From positions 24,355 through 88,354 of the forward strand of contig CAYFIB010000010.1 of assembly GCA_964342855.1 (NCBI GenBank): a stretch of 64,000 nucleotides of DNA, written 5' to 3'. A program made the position numbers and the translations under genes. Positions 1 to 8,883 of this stretch are shown here, piece by piece. The notes under the pieces are model-generated. The model was not told where the DNA came from and did not search any database. It saw only the letters and a program-made list of their open reading frames with translations. The DNA is from JBCBJX01 sp964342855. Its GTDB lineage: Bacteria; Pseudomonadota; Alphaproteobacteria; Caulobacterales; Parvularculaceae. Position 1 is the stretch's first letter, and each line of letters starts with the position of its first letter.

Positions 1-465
1 GATCTTTCCGAAGAGATCGCAGGCGCGGTCGAGCTTTGCCGGATCGCTGATGGCGGGCGCGAGGCGGACATCCGCATCGAACCCAAAACACCCGTCGAAG
101 CGTTCGGCGACCCGACGCAGGTCCGTCAGGTGCTCTTCAATCTGATTAAGAACGGCATCGACGCTTCGTCCGGTCCCGACCGACAGTCCGTCGTCCGCGT
201 AACCGTCCGGACCGAGGGCGCGCTTGATATCGTGGTCGAAGACAATGGCCCCGGCGTTTCGGCCGAGGTCGCGCCGCGGCTCTTCAGCCCGTTCGCGACA
301 TCCAAATCTGGCGGCCTCGGCATTGGGCTTTCCATCTGCCGCAATATCGCCGAACTGCACCGCGGTTCGCTTGATCTGATCGACGCCTCGCCCCACGACG
401 ACCCGCTTGGCGGCGCCGTTTTTCGGCTGAGGCTGCCCAAGGACGAAGAAGGATCCGTCTCATGA
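1..465 (+). CDS. Sensor histidine kinase, C-terminal part (FixL-like), partial
   Basis: The frame is open from the first base, so only the catalytic end of a larger kinase is present. It shows the HATPase_c boxes in order: an N-box (VLFNLIKNGIDAS), a G1 box (VEDNGPGVS), an F-box region (LFSPFATSKSGG) and a G2 box (LGIGLSICRNIAE). It would autophosphorylate a histidine encoded upstream of the window and pass the phosphate to the response regulator whose start codon overlaps its stop (ATGA). The linked FixJ-type regulator and FixK-type gene make a FixL-like oxygen or redox sensor the best reading, but the sensory domain cannot be seen. Confidence 0.9.
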   Translation, partial: DLSEEIAGAVELCRIADGGREADIRIEPKTPVEAFGDPTQVRQVLFNLIKNGIDASSGPDRQSVVRVTVRTEGALDIVVEDNGPGVSAEVAPRLFSPFATSKSGGLGIGLSICRNIAELHRGSLDLIDASPHDDPLGGAVFRLRLPKDEEGSVS

Positions 466-1037
466 GCCTTTTCCGCATCGCCGTCGTCGACGACGACCCC
501 GCCGTCCGCGAAAGCCTCGCCGCGTTTCTCGATGCGCCCGACCGGGACGTCGTTTCGTTTGAGACCGGCGATGCGTTTCTGACGGCGTTCGAGGAGACGA
601 AACCGCAACTCGTCTTCCTTGATCTGAAGATGCCGGGCCGGTCCGGACTCGATGTTCTGAAAGCACTCAGCCCACCGAGCATTCCGATCATCATGGTGAC
701 GGCCCATGGCGATGTTCCGGCCGCCGTGCAGGCGATTAAGCTCGGCGCGGCGGACTTCATGGAGAAGCCGTTCGCGCCGGAAGCGGTCGACGAAGCCGTC
801 GCCAGCGCCATGCGCGCCGATGAGAAGCCGAACGCTGCAGCGCTGGAGCCTCTTACCCCGCGCGAACGCGAGATCGCCGAAGCCCTCGCCACGGGCCTAT
901 CGAACAAGGAAGTAGCGCTTGATCTCGATATCAGCCATCGGACGGTCGAAGCGCACCGCGCGCGCATCTTCGAAAAACTGAACGTGCGCAACGTCGCAGG
1001 GCTCGTGCGCCTGATGGCGGTCGCCGACGCCCTCTAG
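462..1037 (+). CDS. fixJ: FixJ-type response regulator (receiver + LuxR HTH)
   Basis: This 191-residue two-domain regulator has an N-terminal receiver with an acidic pocket at D10-D12, phospho-acceptor D54 (VFLDLKMPG), T80 and K102 (MEKPF). A C-terminal LuxR/GerE helix-turn-helix follows (LTPREREIAEALATG, then NKEVALDLDISHRTVEAHR). The start overlaps the kinase stop by 4 nt, indicating translational coupling and partnership. In the FixJ family, phosphorylation dimerises the receiver and activates transcription, typically of fixK. A FixJ-like site (GTACGTAG) lies ahead of the Crp/Fnr gene at 1552, which supports this assignment. TtrR/StyR-like two-domain regulators are the alternative. Confidence 0.88.
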   Translation: MSLFRIAVVDDDPAVRESLAAFLDAPDRDVVSFETGDAFLTAFEETKPQLVFLDLKMPGRSGLDVLKALSPPSIPIIMVTAHGDVPAAVQAIKLGAADFMEKPFAPEAVDEAVASAMRADEKPNAAALEPLTPREREIAEALATGLSNKEVALDLDISHRTVEAHRARIFEKLNVRNVAGLVRLMAVADAL

Positions 1038-1040
1038 GGC

Positions 1041-1054
1041 TTGATCGAGCGCAA
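1041..1054 (+). promoter_or_regulatory. FixK/FNR-type box (TTGA-N6-GCAA)
   Basis: The sequence TTGATCGAGCGCAA fits the FixK half-site pattern TTG-N8-CAA. It lies between the fixJ-like stop and the receiver gene, 64 nt upstream of that gene's likely ATG. This suggests the lone receiver is controlled by the FixK-like protein encoded just downstream. It is a single match to a short degenerate motif. Confidence 0.4.
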
Positions 1055-1117
1055 AGACCGTCAAGCCGCTTCGCCGCCATTCTTCAGGCTCAGGTGAAAC
1101 GCGCCCTGGAGCCTTTT

Positions 1118-1477
1118 ATGGCGGTCTATCTTGTCGAGGACGATCCGTCCGTCCGCAGCGCCATGGAGGAGCTGGCGCGCAGCCACGGCCATGAGGTACG
1201 CGGGTTCGAGACGGCCGAGACGTTCTTTGACGCCCCGCCGCCGACGGCGAAGGACGTCGTCGTTCTCGACGCCGCATTGCCCGGCATGTCGGGACCGAAC
1301 GCCGCCATCCGCCTGCGCCAATCCGGCGACCCGCCGGCGATCGTGATGGTTTCCGGCCTGCGCGGCCCGGCGTATGTTCGCGCCTGCGCGCGAATGGCGC
1401 CGGACGCCGATCTCAGAAAGCCTCTCGACGCCACGTGCTTTCTCGCACTGCTGGAGCGGCTCTCCGACCGTCCGTAG
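1118..1477 (+). CDS. Single-domain response regulator (stand-alone receiver)
   Basis: A lone CheY-like receiver of about 119 residues beginning MAVYLVEDDPSV; a GTG start at 1094 would add eight residues. It has the acidic pair, phospho-acceptor D51 (VVVLDAALPGMSG) and a switch lysine (LRKPLD), but no output domain. Lying between fixJ- and fixK-like genes, it may act as a phosphate sink or a connector that tunes the FixL-like kinase, a role comparable to feedback proteins in rhizobial fix circuits. That role is inferred from position only. A FixK-type box upstream suggests feedback regulation. Confidence 0.8.
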   Translation: MAVYLVEDDPSVRSAMEELARSHGHEVRGFETAETFFDAPPPTAKDVVVLDAALPGMSGPNAAIRLRQSGDPPAIVMVSGLRGPAYVRACARMAPDADLRKPLDATCFLALLERLSDRP

Positions 1478-1479
1478 TT

Positions 1480-1491
1480 CTACGTACGTAG
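1480..1491 (+). promoter_or_regulatory. Palindromic FixJ-like box CTACGTACGTAG
   Basis: This perfect 12-bp palindrome contains GTACGTAG, which fits the GTAMGTAG core described for rhizobial FixJ sites. It is centred about 66 nt upstream of the fixK-like start codon, a plausible position for FixJ-dependent activation. The match and palindrome are seen directly; regulation is inferred. Confidence 0.5.
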
Positions 1492-1551
1492 CCGACCGAC
1501 TGACGCGCGCCGCGCTTTTCGCCCACCTTCCGTTTGAAACGGGAGGACGTC

Positions 1552-2121
1552 ATGAGCGCTTGCATCGTCAAATCCGCCGCCAAGGGCGCGGAACTCTACG
1601 CCGCCGGCGCGTCGGCCGAGAAGCTGATCAAGCTCTGCGCCGGGGCGGTCATGCTCTATGATCTCGACGCCGACGGACGCCGCCGCGTGATCGACTTCGT
1701 CGCCCCGGGCGATCTCCTGCACTTCGAGCTGAACGGGGTTCTCGATCACTACGCCGAGGCGCTGACCGCGGTCGAATATGTCGAGATCGACGTCGAAGAC
1801 GCCCTGTCCGATCGCGACCTCTCGGCGTTCCTGTTCGAACAGATGCAGGAACGCCTGCGGCGCGAGCGGGCGCACGCCCTTCTCCTCGGCCGGAACTCCG
1901 CCGCCGAACGTCTGGCGGAGTTCCTCATCCTCGTTTCAGATCGACTGACGGGGCCCATGGGCGAGCTGGAGCTGCCGATGACGCGCCAGCAGATCGCGGA
2001 CTACACCGGCCTCACCATCGAGACCGTCTCGCGGCTCTTCTCGCGCTGGAAGCGGGAGCGGGCTGTCGAGCAGACCGGCAAGCGGACCTATCGCATCGAC
2101 ACCGCGGCGCTCGCCGCCTGA
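1552..2121 (+). CDS. fixK: Crp/Fnr family transcriptional regulator (FixK-like)
   Basis: About 189 residues, with a cyclic-nucleotide-binding-like beta-roll region followed by a C-terminal Crp-type winged helix: MTRQQIADYTGLTIETVSRL, with the ETVSR recognition-helix core. The N-terminal cysteine cluster that FNR needs for its Fe-S cluster is absent, which matches FixK-type proteins controlled by abundance rather than direct oxygen sensing. ATG 1552 is preferred over the in-frame TTG at 1534 because GGGAGG sits just before it. The FixJ-like box upstream and the linked FixL/FixJ genes suggest a micro-oxic response cascade. Confidence 0.85.
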   Translation: MSACIVKSAAKGAELYAAGASAEKLIKLCAGAVMLYDLDADGRRRVIDFVAPGDLLHFELNGVLDHYAEALTAVEYVEIDVEDALSDRDLSAFLFEQMQERLRRERAHALLLGRNSAAERLAEFLILVSDRLTGPMGELELPMTRQQIADYTGLTIETVSRLFSRWKRERAVEQTGKRTYRIDTAALAA

Positions 2122-2172
2122 GGTGATCTCGTCGCGGAGATAATCAGCGCACTAACTGAGATGCCGTCGACC

Positions 2173-2904
2173 TCAGACCTTCATCTCGCGCATGACCGAA
2201 AACGCATCGATCATCTGTTTCGACCATTGCTCGGAGAACTCCCGGAACGCCTGTTCATCCGCCTCGATCCGCCGCATCTCCGAGAACGCCAGCGCGTCCG
2301 TCGGCAGCACGGCGAGGTCGAGCGGCATGCCGACCGAGAGGTTGGAGCGAATGGTGGAGTCCATCGACAGCAGAGCGCAGACGACGCCGTCGCGCAGATC
2401 CGTCTCCACGGAGATGACGCGATCAATGATCGGTTTGCCGTATTTGTGCTCGCCGATCTGAAAGTACGGCGTGTCGTCCATCGCTTCGACGAAATTACCG
2501 GCGGCGTAGATCTGAAAGAGACGCGGGCGTCCGCCGACGCGTTGGCCGCCGAGAATGATGGTGGCGCCGGAATCCTCCCCGCGCGCAGCGAGGCCGGGTC
2601 CGTATTGCTGCTGCACGTTCTGCATGGTCGCGCCGACCAGTTGCGCGACATCGAACATTGAGGGCGCGGTGAGCAGCGTCTGCTCGCCCGGCGCGGCGCG
2701 GTTAATCTGCTCTTCCAGCTCGGACATGACCGCTTGGGTGACGCCAAGATTGCCCGCGGTCATCATGGCGATGGCGCGGTCGCCGGGGGTCTGCCAGGTG
2801 AACAGCTTCTTCACGCGGGCGATATTGTCGACGCCGGCGTTGGTGCGGGTGTCGGAGAGGAAAACGAGGCCCTGATTGAGCTTCAACGCAACGCAATAGG
2901 TCAT
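2173..2904 (-). CDS. Anbu proteasome-like peptidase
   Basis: The 243-residue protein begins MTYCVALKLNQGLVF, so removal of the initiator Met exposes the nucleophilic Thr1 of Ntn hydrolases. Asp17 (LSDTRTNAG) and a lysine pair near position 31-32 (VKKLF) match the other proteasome beta-subunit catalytic positions. Length and sequence fit Anbu, the ancestral bacterial proteasome homologue, a self-assembling cytoplasmic Thr peptidase of unknown substrate. It is last in a minus-strand run with alpha-E and ATP-grasp genes, the classical Anbu operon partners proposed to make and process a peptide-like tag or metabolite. Confidence 0.93.
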   Translation of the reverse strand: MTYCVALKLNQGLVFLSDTRTNAGVDNIARVKKLFTWQTPGDRAIAMMTAGNLGVTQAVMSELEEQINRAAPGEQTLLTAPSMFDVAQLVGATMQNVQQQYGPGLAARGEDSGATIILGGQRVGGRPRLFQIYAAGNFVEAMDDTPYFQIGEHKYGKPIIDRVISVETDLRDGVVCALLSMDSTIRSNLSVGMPLDLAVLPTDALAFSEMRRIEADEQAFREFSEQWSKQMIDAFSVMREMKV

Positions 2905-2948
2905 GGGTTCGGTCTCACACGGGCGAGGCCCCCGCGGGCGAAGCGAAC

Positions 2949-3944
2949 CTACTGCGTCAGGCTCTCTTCGTCGTCGGCGGAGGCGTCGCTGATGAACTCT
3001 GCGAAGCCGTAAGATGCCGCGAGTCGGTTCGCAACGTCATAGTTGGCAGCGATGGTGTCCGTCAGGAATTCATGCAGCCCATGGGCGAAAATTTCGTCGA
3101 TGGTCCGCCCCGCGATGCTCTGTTCGAAAGACTTCACGAAATCGGCGCATTCGGGCGGGCGTTCGTAAAACTCCGCCAACTCGCCGACATGCTCGCAGAG
3201 CTCATCGACATTGAAGCGGATCGAGCGCGGAAACGCGGGATGCAGGATGAGGAATTCCGCGACCCCGCGGGCGGTGATCTCCGAGCGCGTCGCGTGCAGG
3301 TAAGCGCGGTGACCGGCGGCGGCCTGTAACAGCGAAAGCCACTGATAATGGTCCGTGCTCGACCCGATATCGCCGAGAGAGGGCAGAAGCACGTGATACT
3401 TCACGTCGATGAAACGGGCCGTGTAGTCGATGCGTTCGATGGCGGCGCCCATGCGCAGGAAGTGGAAGGCGTCGTCCTGGATCATCGTTCCGTAGACGGC
3501 GCCGCGGAACTCCGCCGAGCGGGACTTCACCCAGTCGATGGTGTTCGAAAGCGCGGCGCCGACGGCGGCGGAGCGCTGCATGAAGCGCATTTCCGACCAC
3601 GCCGTGTTCAGCACCTCCCAGCATTCGCGCGTCAGGGCGAAGCGGATGGACCGGGCGTTCTCGCGCGCCGCTTCGATGCAGCGCCAGGCGCTGGAGGGAT
3701 TCTCGATGGCGAAAAGGAGATGCTCGGCGGTCTCCTCCGCCGTCGCGTGCTCGTATTCCGGACCGAAGGTCTCTTTCGCGCCGGCGGCGATGAGGATGGA
3801 CGACCACTCGTTCGTCAGAGGGCGTCCGGTCTCTCCCGGCAGCGCCGCCATGCGCCGGGCGGCGTCGATCAGGCGGGCGACGTTTTCGGCGCGCTCCATA
3901 TAGCGGCCGATCCAGAACAGGTGTTCGGCGACGCGCGACAGCAT
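2949..3944 (-). CDS. Alpha-E domain protein of the Anbu module
   Basis: This all-helical protein of about 331 residues starts MLSRVAEHLFWIGRYMERAEN, the usual opening of alpha-E proteins. ATG 3944 is preferred for that reason; an in-frame GTG at 3965 would overlap the ATP-grasp stop. No catalytic motif is visible. The family nearly always sits beside circularly permuted ATP-grasp amidoligases, transglutaminase-like proteins and Anbu, and is thought to be a structural or substrate-binding partner. It ends 44 nt before the Anbu start, so the three minus-strand genes look co-transcribed. Confidence 0.9.
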   Translation of the reverse strand: MLSRVAEHLFWIGRYMERAENVARLIDAARRMAALPGETGRPLTNEWSSILIAAGAKETFGPEYEHATAEETAEHLLFAIENPSSAWRCIEAARENARSIRFALTRECWEVLNTAWSEMRFMQRSAAVGAALSNTIDWVKSRSAEFRGAVYGTMIQDDAFHFLRMGAAIERIDYTARFIDVKYHVLLPSLGDIGSSTDHYQWLSLLQAAAGHRAYLHATRSEITARGVAEFLILHPAFPRSIRFNVDELCEHVGELAEFYERPPECADFVKSFEQSIAGRTIDEIFAHGLHEFLTDTIAANYDVANRLAASYGFAEFISDASADDEESLTQ

Positions 3945-3957
3945 GGGCCCCGCTGGA

Positions 3958-5379
3958 TTACGCACCGAGCACCCAGGTGTCCTTGACCCCGCCTCCCTGA
4001 CTGGAATTGACGACCAGCGAGCCTTCGCGCACGGCGACGCGCGTCAGCCCGCCGGGGATGAGCCGCACTTCGGAGCCGACCAGGGCATAGGGACGAAAGT
4101 CCACATGGCGCGGCGCGATGCCTTTTTCGACGAGCGACGGGCAGGTCGACAGGCTCAGGGTCGGCTGGGCGATGAAGTCGTCCGGATCGTTGCGGATGCG
4201 CTCCGCATAGAGCTCGATCTCGCGTTCCGTCGCCGCCGGACCGATCAGCATGCCGTAACCGCCGGAGCCGTGGACCTCCTTCACGACCAGTTCGGAGAGA
4301 TGGGCGAGCACGTGCGCGCAATCATCCTTGTTCGCGCATTTCCACGTCGGCACGTTGGGCAGGATCGCCTCTTCGCCGAGATAGAAGCGGATGATCTCCG
4401 GCATGTAGGTATAAACCGACTTGTCGTCGGCGACGCCCGCCCCCGGCGCGTTGGCGATCGTGACCGCGCCTTTGAAATAGGCGTCCATCAGGCCGGAGAC
4501 GCCGAGCGTCGAATCCGGTCGGAACGCCGCGGGGTCGAGGAACGGATCGTCGATGCGCCGGTAGATCACGTCCACCCGCTCCGGCCCGAGCGTCGTGCGC
4601 ATGTAAACGACGCCGTCCTCGACGAAGAGGTCCGAGCCCTGAACGAGCGGCACGCCCATTTCGTCAGCGAGGAAAGAATGCTCGTAATAGGCGCTGTTGA
4701 AATGCCCCGGCGTCAGGACGACGACATTCGGGCGGCCGCCTGCCTTTTCCGGCGCCGCATCCACAAGGGTTCGGCGCAGCATGTCCGCGTAGCCATCGAC
4801 CGGCAGAATGCGGCCGCCGCGGAAAAGCTCCGGGAACAGCCGCGTCATGATGGAGCGGTTCTCCAGAACGTAAGAGACGCCCGACGGCGTTCGGCAGTTG
4901 TCCTCCAGAACGTAAAACTCATCCGGCCCGGTGCGGACGATGTCGATGCCGACCACGTGAGTGTAAACGCCCGCCGGCGGCGCGAAGCCGTTCATCAACG
5001 GCTGGAAGGCTTCGTTGTCGAAGATCGCCTCGCGCGGGACGATCCCCGCGCGGAAGACCTCGCCCGCATTGTAAGCGTCGAGGAGAAACATGTTGAGCGC
5101 GCGGGCGCGTTGCTTCACCCCGCGGTCGATGCGGTTCCATTCGGCTGCGGAGAAGACCCGCGGAATGATGTCGAAAGGAATGAGCCGTTCCGGGTCGCCG
5201 CCCTCGCCATAGACCGCAAAGGTGATGCCGATGCGCCGGAATAAAGCCTCAGCCTCGGCGTGCTTGGCGCGCAGAGCGTCCTCGTCAGTGGCCGCCAGCC
5301 AATCGGCGATCAGCCGATAGTCTTCGCGGACGCCGTCGGCGGTGGTCATTTCGTCGAAAAAACGTGTTCCACCTGTCAT
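3958..5379 (-). CDS. Circularly permuted type 2 ATP-grasp protein
   Basis: About 473 residues from MTGGTRFFDEM; the frame extends upstream to 5448, but that N-terminus is not family-like. Recognisable segments include FDIIPRVFSAAEWN, YVLEDNCRTPSGVSYVLENR, NSAYYEHSFLADEMG and the C-terminal GGLTRVA. These fit the permuted ATP-grasp amidoligase family, predicted to form amide bonds between a carboxylate and an amine with ATP. It heads the minus-strand run into alpha-E and Anbu and is divergent from the transglutaminase/DUF2126 gene across about 113 bp, so the two halves of the module probably share a promoter region. The substrate is unknown. Confidence 0.92.
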   Translation of the reverse strand: MTGGTRFFDEMTTADGVREDYRLIADWLAATDEDALRAKHAEAEALFRRIGITFAVYGEGGDPERLIPFDIIPRVFSAAEWNRIDRGVKQRARALNMFLLDAYNAGEVFRAGIVPREAIFDNEAFQPLMNGFAPPAGVYTHVVGIDIVRTGPDEFYVLEDNCRTPSGVSYVLENRSIMTRLFPELFRGGRILPVDGYADMLRRTLVDAAPEKAGGRPNVVVLTPGHFNSAYYEHSFLADEMGVPLVQGSDLFVEDGVVYMRTTLGPERVDVIYRRIDDPFLDPAAFRPDSTLGVSGLMDAYFKGAVTIANAPGAGVADDKSVYTYMPEIIRFYLGEEAILPNVPTWKCANKDDCAHVLAHLSELVVKEVHGSGGYGMLIGPAATEREIELYAERIRNDPDDFIAQPTLSLSTCPSLVEKGIAPRHVDFRPYALVGSEVRLIPGGLTRVAVREGSLVVNSSQGGGVKDTWVLGA

Positions 5380-5492
5380 AAACCATACTCTAGGGGCCAA
5401 AAACCGAGCCCGTCCACCGGTTTGCGGCATTTTTCTTCCGCAGCGCACAATGGACGCTTGTCCGCGCGCGCCCGAGCCGACATCATCGCTTC

Positions 5493-8400
5493 ATGACAAT
5501 ACGGGTCGGGCTCACCCACCGAACGCGCTATCGGTATGATCGCAAGATCGTCCTCGGACCGCAGGTCGTTCGCCTGCGCCCGGCGCCGCACACGCGCACG
5601 CCGATCGTCTCCTATAGTCAGACAATCACGCCTGCGGAGCATTTCCTCAACTGGCAGCAGGACCCGTTCGGGAACTATCAGGCGCGGGCCGTCTTCCCGG
5701 AGAAGACGACCGAGTTCGAGGTGCTGATCGACCTCGTCGCCGACATGGTGGCGATCAACCCGTTCGACTTCTTTCTGGAGGACGACGCCTTCCACGCGCC
5801 GTTCGACTACGAACCGGACCTGAAGAAAGATCTGGGCCCCTATCTCGTCGCGCCGGTCGGCGGCCGTGAATTTGACCGCGCGGCGGCGGAGGCGGCGAAG
5901 ATCTGGCGCGACGGCGCGGGAAAAACGCAGACCGTCGACGCCCTCGTCGCGCTCAACCAGATGGTCGAGAAGCGCGTCGATTATATCGTCCGTATGGAGC
6001 CGGGCGTGCAGACGCCGGAGGAGACCCTGTCTCTCGGGCGCGGCTCCTGCCGGGATTCCGCGTGGCTGCTCGTCAATCTCTTCCGCCATATCGGTCTCGC
6101 GGCGCGCTTCGTCTCCGGCTACCTCATTCAGCTGACGGCGGACGAAAAAGCGATCGATGGCCCAAGCGGTCCGGAGGCCGACTTCACCGACCTTCACGCC
6201 TGGGCGGAAGTTTTCATTCCTGGCGCCGGCTGGATCGGCCTCGACGCGACCTCCGGGCTGTTCGCCGGCGAAGGGCACATCCCCCTCGCCGCGACGCCCT
6301 CGCCGCGCTCCGCCGCACCGATCAGCGGCGGGCTCGAAGAATGCGAAGTCGAGTTCGATTTCGAGATGCGGGTCGATCGCCTGCGCGAACCCGCGCGGAT
6401 CACCATGCCGTTCACGGACGCGACCTGGGCGGCGGTCGATAAGGCCGGGAAAGAGGTCGAGAAACTCCTGCAGGAGCAGGACGTCCGCCTCACCCAGGGC
6501 GGCGAGCCGACTTTCGTCGCGACCAACGATCGCGATGCGGACGAATGGACCATCGAAGCCGTCGGCCCGACCAAGCGCCATTACGCCGACACGCTGGCGC
6601 GGCGTCTGCGCGACCGGTTCGCGCCGGGCGGCCTCCTCACCCACGGCCAGGGCAAATGGTATCCGGGCGAACCCCTGCCGCGCTGGGCGTTTGGGATCGT
6701 CTGGCGTCAGGATGGCGAGGCGCTCTGGAAGAACCCGGACCTCATCGCCAAGGAAAAGCCCCCGAAACCGGTGACCGTCGAGACGGCGCGCGCCTTCGCC
6801 GACGAACTTTCCGACGCCCTCGGCCTCGACCCGCGCTTCGCGCAAACGGCCTATGAAGATCCGGCGGAATACATGTTCCGCGAAGCGCAGCTGCCGGAAA
6901 ATCTGACGCCGGAGGATAACCGGCTCGAAAACCCGGTCGACCGCAAGAAGCTCGCATCGGTGTTCCAGCGCGGGCTTGGAACGCCGGCGGCGTTCATTCT
7001 CCCCCTCCAGCAGGCGCAGGCCTATGGGGCGAGCGGGCGCGTCGTCCAATGGATGTCGGAAATCTGGCAGACCCGGCGCGAGAAACTGTTCCTCGCCCCC
7101 GGCGACAGCCCGGCGGGCTTCCGTCTGCCGATGAAATCGCTCGCCTATATCGGCGCGATCGACTACCCGCACGTGTTCCCGCCCGATCCGATGGCGGAAC
7201 GCCCCGCTCTACCGCGCATCACGCTTCAGCGCCGCGGCGCGCCGAAACGCCCGCCGGAAGGCGCCCCGCCGCCGCCCTCGGGCGCGCCGGTGCGCACGGC
7301 CCTCGTCATCGAGCCGCGCGACGGTCACCTCAACATCTTCCTGCCGCCGACCAGTTCGGCGGAGGCTTATGTCGATCTCATCGCCTCCATTGAAGCGGCG
7401 GCCGAGGCGGTGAGCACGCCCGTGCGCATCGAAGGCTACCCCGCGCCGTTCGATCCGCGGTTCAATGAAATCAAGGTGACGCCTGATCCCGGCGTCATCG
7501 AGGTAAACATCCATCCGTCATCGGACTGGGAGGGCCTCCGCGACAAGACCGAGGCGCTCTATGAAGAAGCGCGCCAGTGCGGGCTCGACGCTTCCGGCTT
7601 CATGGTGGACGGGCGCCCGACCGGTTCAGGCGGCGGCGCTCATGTCACGGTCGGCGGACGCGCGCCGCAGGAGAGCCCGTTCCTGCGCCGACCGGACGTG
7701 CTCGGCTCGCTCGTCCGCTTCTGGCAGAACCACCCGTCGCTGAGCTTCTTCTTCTCCGGCCTCTTCATCGGCCCGACGAGCCAGGCCCCGCGCGTTGATG
7801 AGGCGCGCACTGATCTTCTTTACGATCTGGAGATCGCCCTCAACCAGCTGCCGGGACCAGACCGCACCGATTTCCCGCTCTGGCTCGTGGATCGCGTGTT
7901 GCGCCACCTGCTCGTCGACGTGACGGGCAACACGCACCGCTCGGAAATCTGCATCGACAAGCTCTATTCGCCGGACGGTCCGACCGGGCGCCTTGGCCTT
8001 GTCGAGTTCCGCGGCTTCGAAATGCCGCCGCATTGGCGCATGAACGTCGCCCAGCAGCTCATCGTGCGTGCGCTGATCGCGTGGTTCTGGAAAGAGCCGT
8101 ACACCGCGCCGCTCATCCCCTTCGGCACGGCGCTGCATGATCGCTATATGCTGCCTGACGTTCTGTGGGCGGATTTCGGCAAGGCGCTCGATAAGATATC
8201 CCGCGGCGTCGGCGTGAAGCTCGACCGCGAATGGTTCCGCGCCCAGTTCGATTTCCGGTTCCCGCTCGCGGGCCGCATCGAGCACGACGGCGTCGTTCTG
8301 GAGCTGCGCAACGCGCTGGAGCCCTGGCATGTCCTCGGCGAGGAAGGCGCGGCCTCCGGCGTCGCGCGGTTCGTGGATTCCTCGCTTGAACGCCTGCAAG

Positions 8401-8804
8401 CGAAAGTGTCGGGCGCGCTCGCGGGCTCCGGCCTCGGCCTCGCCTGCAACGGACGGCTCATGTCGCTGCAGACCGTCGAACGGGCCGATGAACAGCTCGC
8501 GGGCGTGCGCTTCCGCTCGTGGCTGCCGGCCTCCTGCCTGCACCCGACGATCCTCGCGCATGGTCCGCTTGTCTTCGATCTTGTCGATCTGCAGACCGGT
8601 CGCGCGCTCGCCGGCTGTCGCTATCACCCGACCCATCCGGGCGGGCGCAATTTCGAGAAACGCCCGGTGAACGCCCTTGAGGCGGAGGGCCGCCGCCTCT
8701 CCCGCTTCCAGCCCTTCGGGCATTCGGCGGGCGACATTCTCTATTCCGAAGCGAAACCCGACCCGCGCTTCCCCTTCACGCTCGACCTGCGCCGTTCGCA
8801 TTGA
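5493..8804 (+). CDS. Transglutaminase-like / DUF2126 amidoligase fusion
   Basis: A 1103-residue cytoplasmic protein with no signal peptide. Residues 1 to about 290 form a bacterial transglutaminase-like domain with an intact triad: C186 (LGRGSCRDSAW), H235 (DLHAWAEV) and D251 (GLDATSG). The remaining roughly 800 residues match DUF2126, annotated as a putative amidoligase, with landmarks LTQGGEPTFVA, KWYPGEPLPRWA and HRSEICIDKLYSP. Fusion of an isopeptidase/transpeptidase domain with an amidoligase-like domain suggests one protein that both makes and breaks amide bonds. It is the fourth member of the Anbu module. Confidence 0.93.
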   Translation: MTIRVGLTHRTRYRYDRKIVLGPQVVRLRPAPHTRTPIVSYSQTITPAEHFLNWQQDPFGNYQARAVFPEKTTEFEVLIDLVADMVAINPFDFFLEDDAFHAPFDYEPDLKKDLGPYLVAPVGGREFDRAAAEAAKIWRDGAGKTQTVDALVALNQMVEKRVDYIVRMEPGVQTPEETLSLGRGSCRDSAWLLVNLFRHIGLAARFVSGYLIQLTADEKAIDGPSGPEADFTDLHAWAEVFIPGAGWIGLDATSGLFAGEGHIPLAATPSPRSAAPISGGLEECEVEFDFEMRVDRLREPARITMPFTDATWAAVDKAGKEVEKLLQEQDVRLTQGGEPTFVATNDRDADEWTIEAVGPTKRHYADTLARRLRDRFAPGGLLTHGQGKWYPGEPLPRWAFGIVWRQDGEALWKNPDLIAKEKPPKPVTVETARAFADELSDALGLDPRFAQTAYEDPAEYMFREAQLPENLTPEDNRLENPVDRKKLASVFQRGLGTPAAFILPLQQAQAYGASGRVVQWMSEIWQTRREKLFLAPGDSPAGFRLPMKSLAYIGAIDYPHVFPPDPMAERPALPRITLQRRGAPKRPPEGAPPPPSGAPVRTALVIEPRDGHLNIFLPPTSSAEAYVDLIASIEAAAEAVSTPVRIEGYPAPFDPRFNEIKVTPDPGVIEVNIHPSSDWEGLRDKTEALYEEARQCGLDASGFMVDGRPTGSGGGAHVTVGGRAPQESPFLRRPDVLGSLVRFWQNHPSLSFFFSGLFIGPTSQAPRVDEARTDLLYDLEIALNQLPGPDRTDFPLWLVDRVLRHLLVDVTGNTHRSEICIDKLYSPDGPTGRLGLVEFRGFEMPPHWRMNVAQQLIVRALIAWFWKEPYTAPLIPFGTALHDRYMLPDVLWADFGKALDKISRGVGVKLDREWFRAQFDFRFPLAGRIEHDGVVLELRNALEPWHVLGEEGAASGVARFVDSSLERLQAKVSGALAGSGLGLACNGRLMSLQTVERADEQLAGVRFRSWLPASCLHPTILAHGPLVFDLVDLQTGRALAGCRYHPTHPGGRNFEKRPVNALEAEGRRLSRFQPFGHSAGDILYSEAKPDPRFPFTLDLRRSH

Positions 8805-8810
8805 ACCGCC

Positions 8811-8835
8811 CCAAGATCGGATCGCTTGGCTTTTT
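8811..8835 (+). terminator. Possible weak terminator after the DUF2126 gene
   Basis: A five-bp stem (CCAAG/CTTGG) with a nine-base loop is followed by C and five Ts, 7 nt after the stop codon. The stem is short, so termination would be weak. Confidence 0.3.
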
Positions 8836-8883
8836 GACGATTGAGCGACAAGCTCGCCGTTTCCGCTTGGGGTGGAGCGCGCG

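Noticed and set aside
1534..1551. Upstream TTG start for the Crp/Fnr gene
   Set aside because: GGGAGG lies inside this segment at the right distance for ATG 1552, so the TTG start would overlap its own ribosome site.
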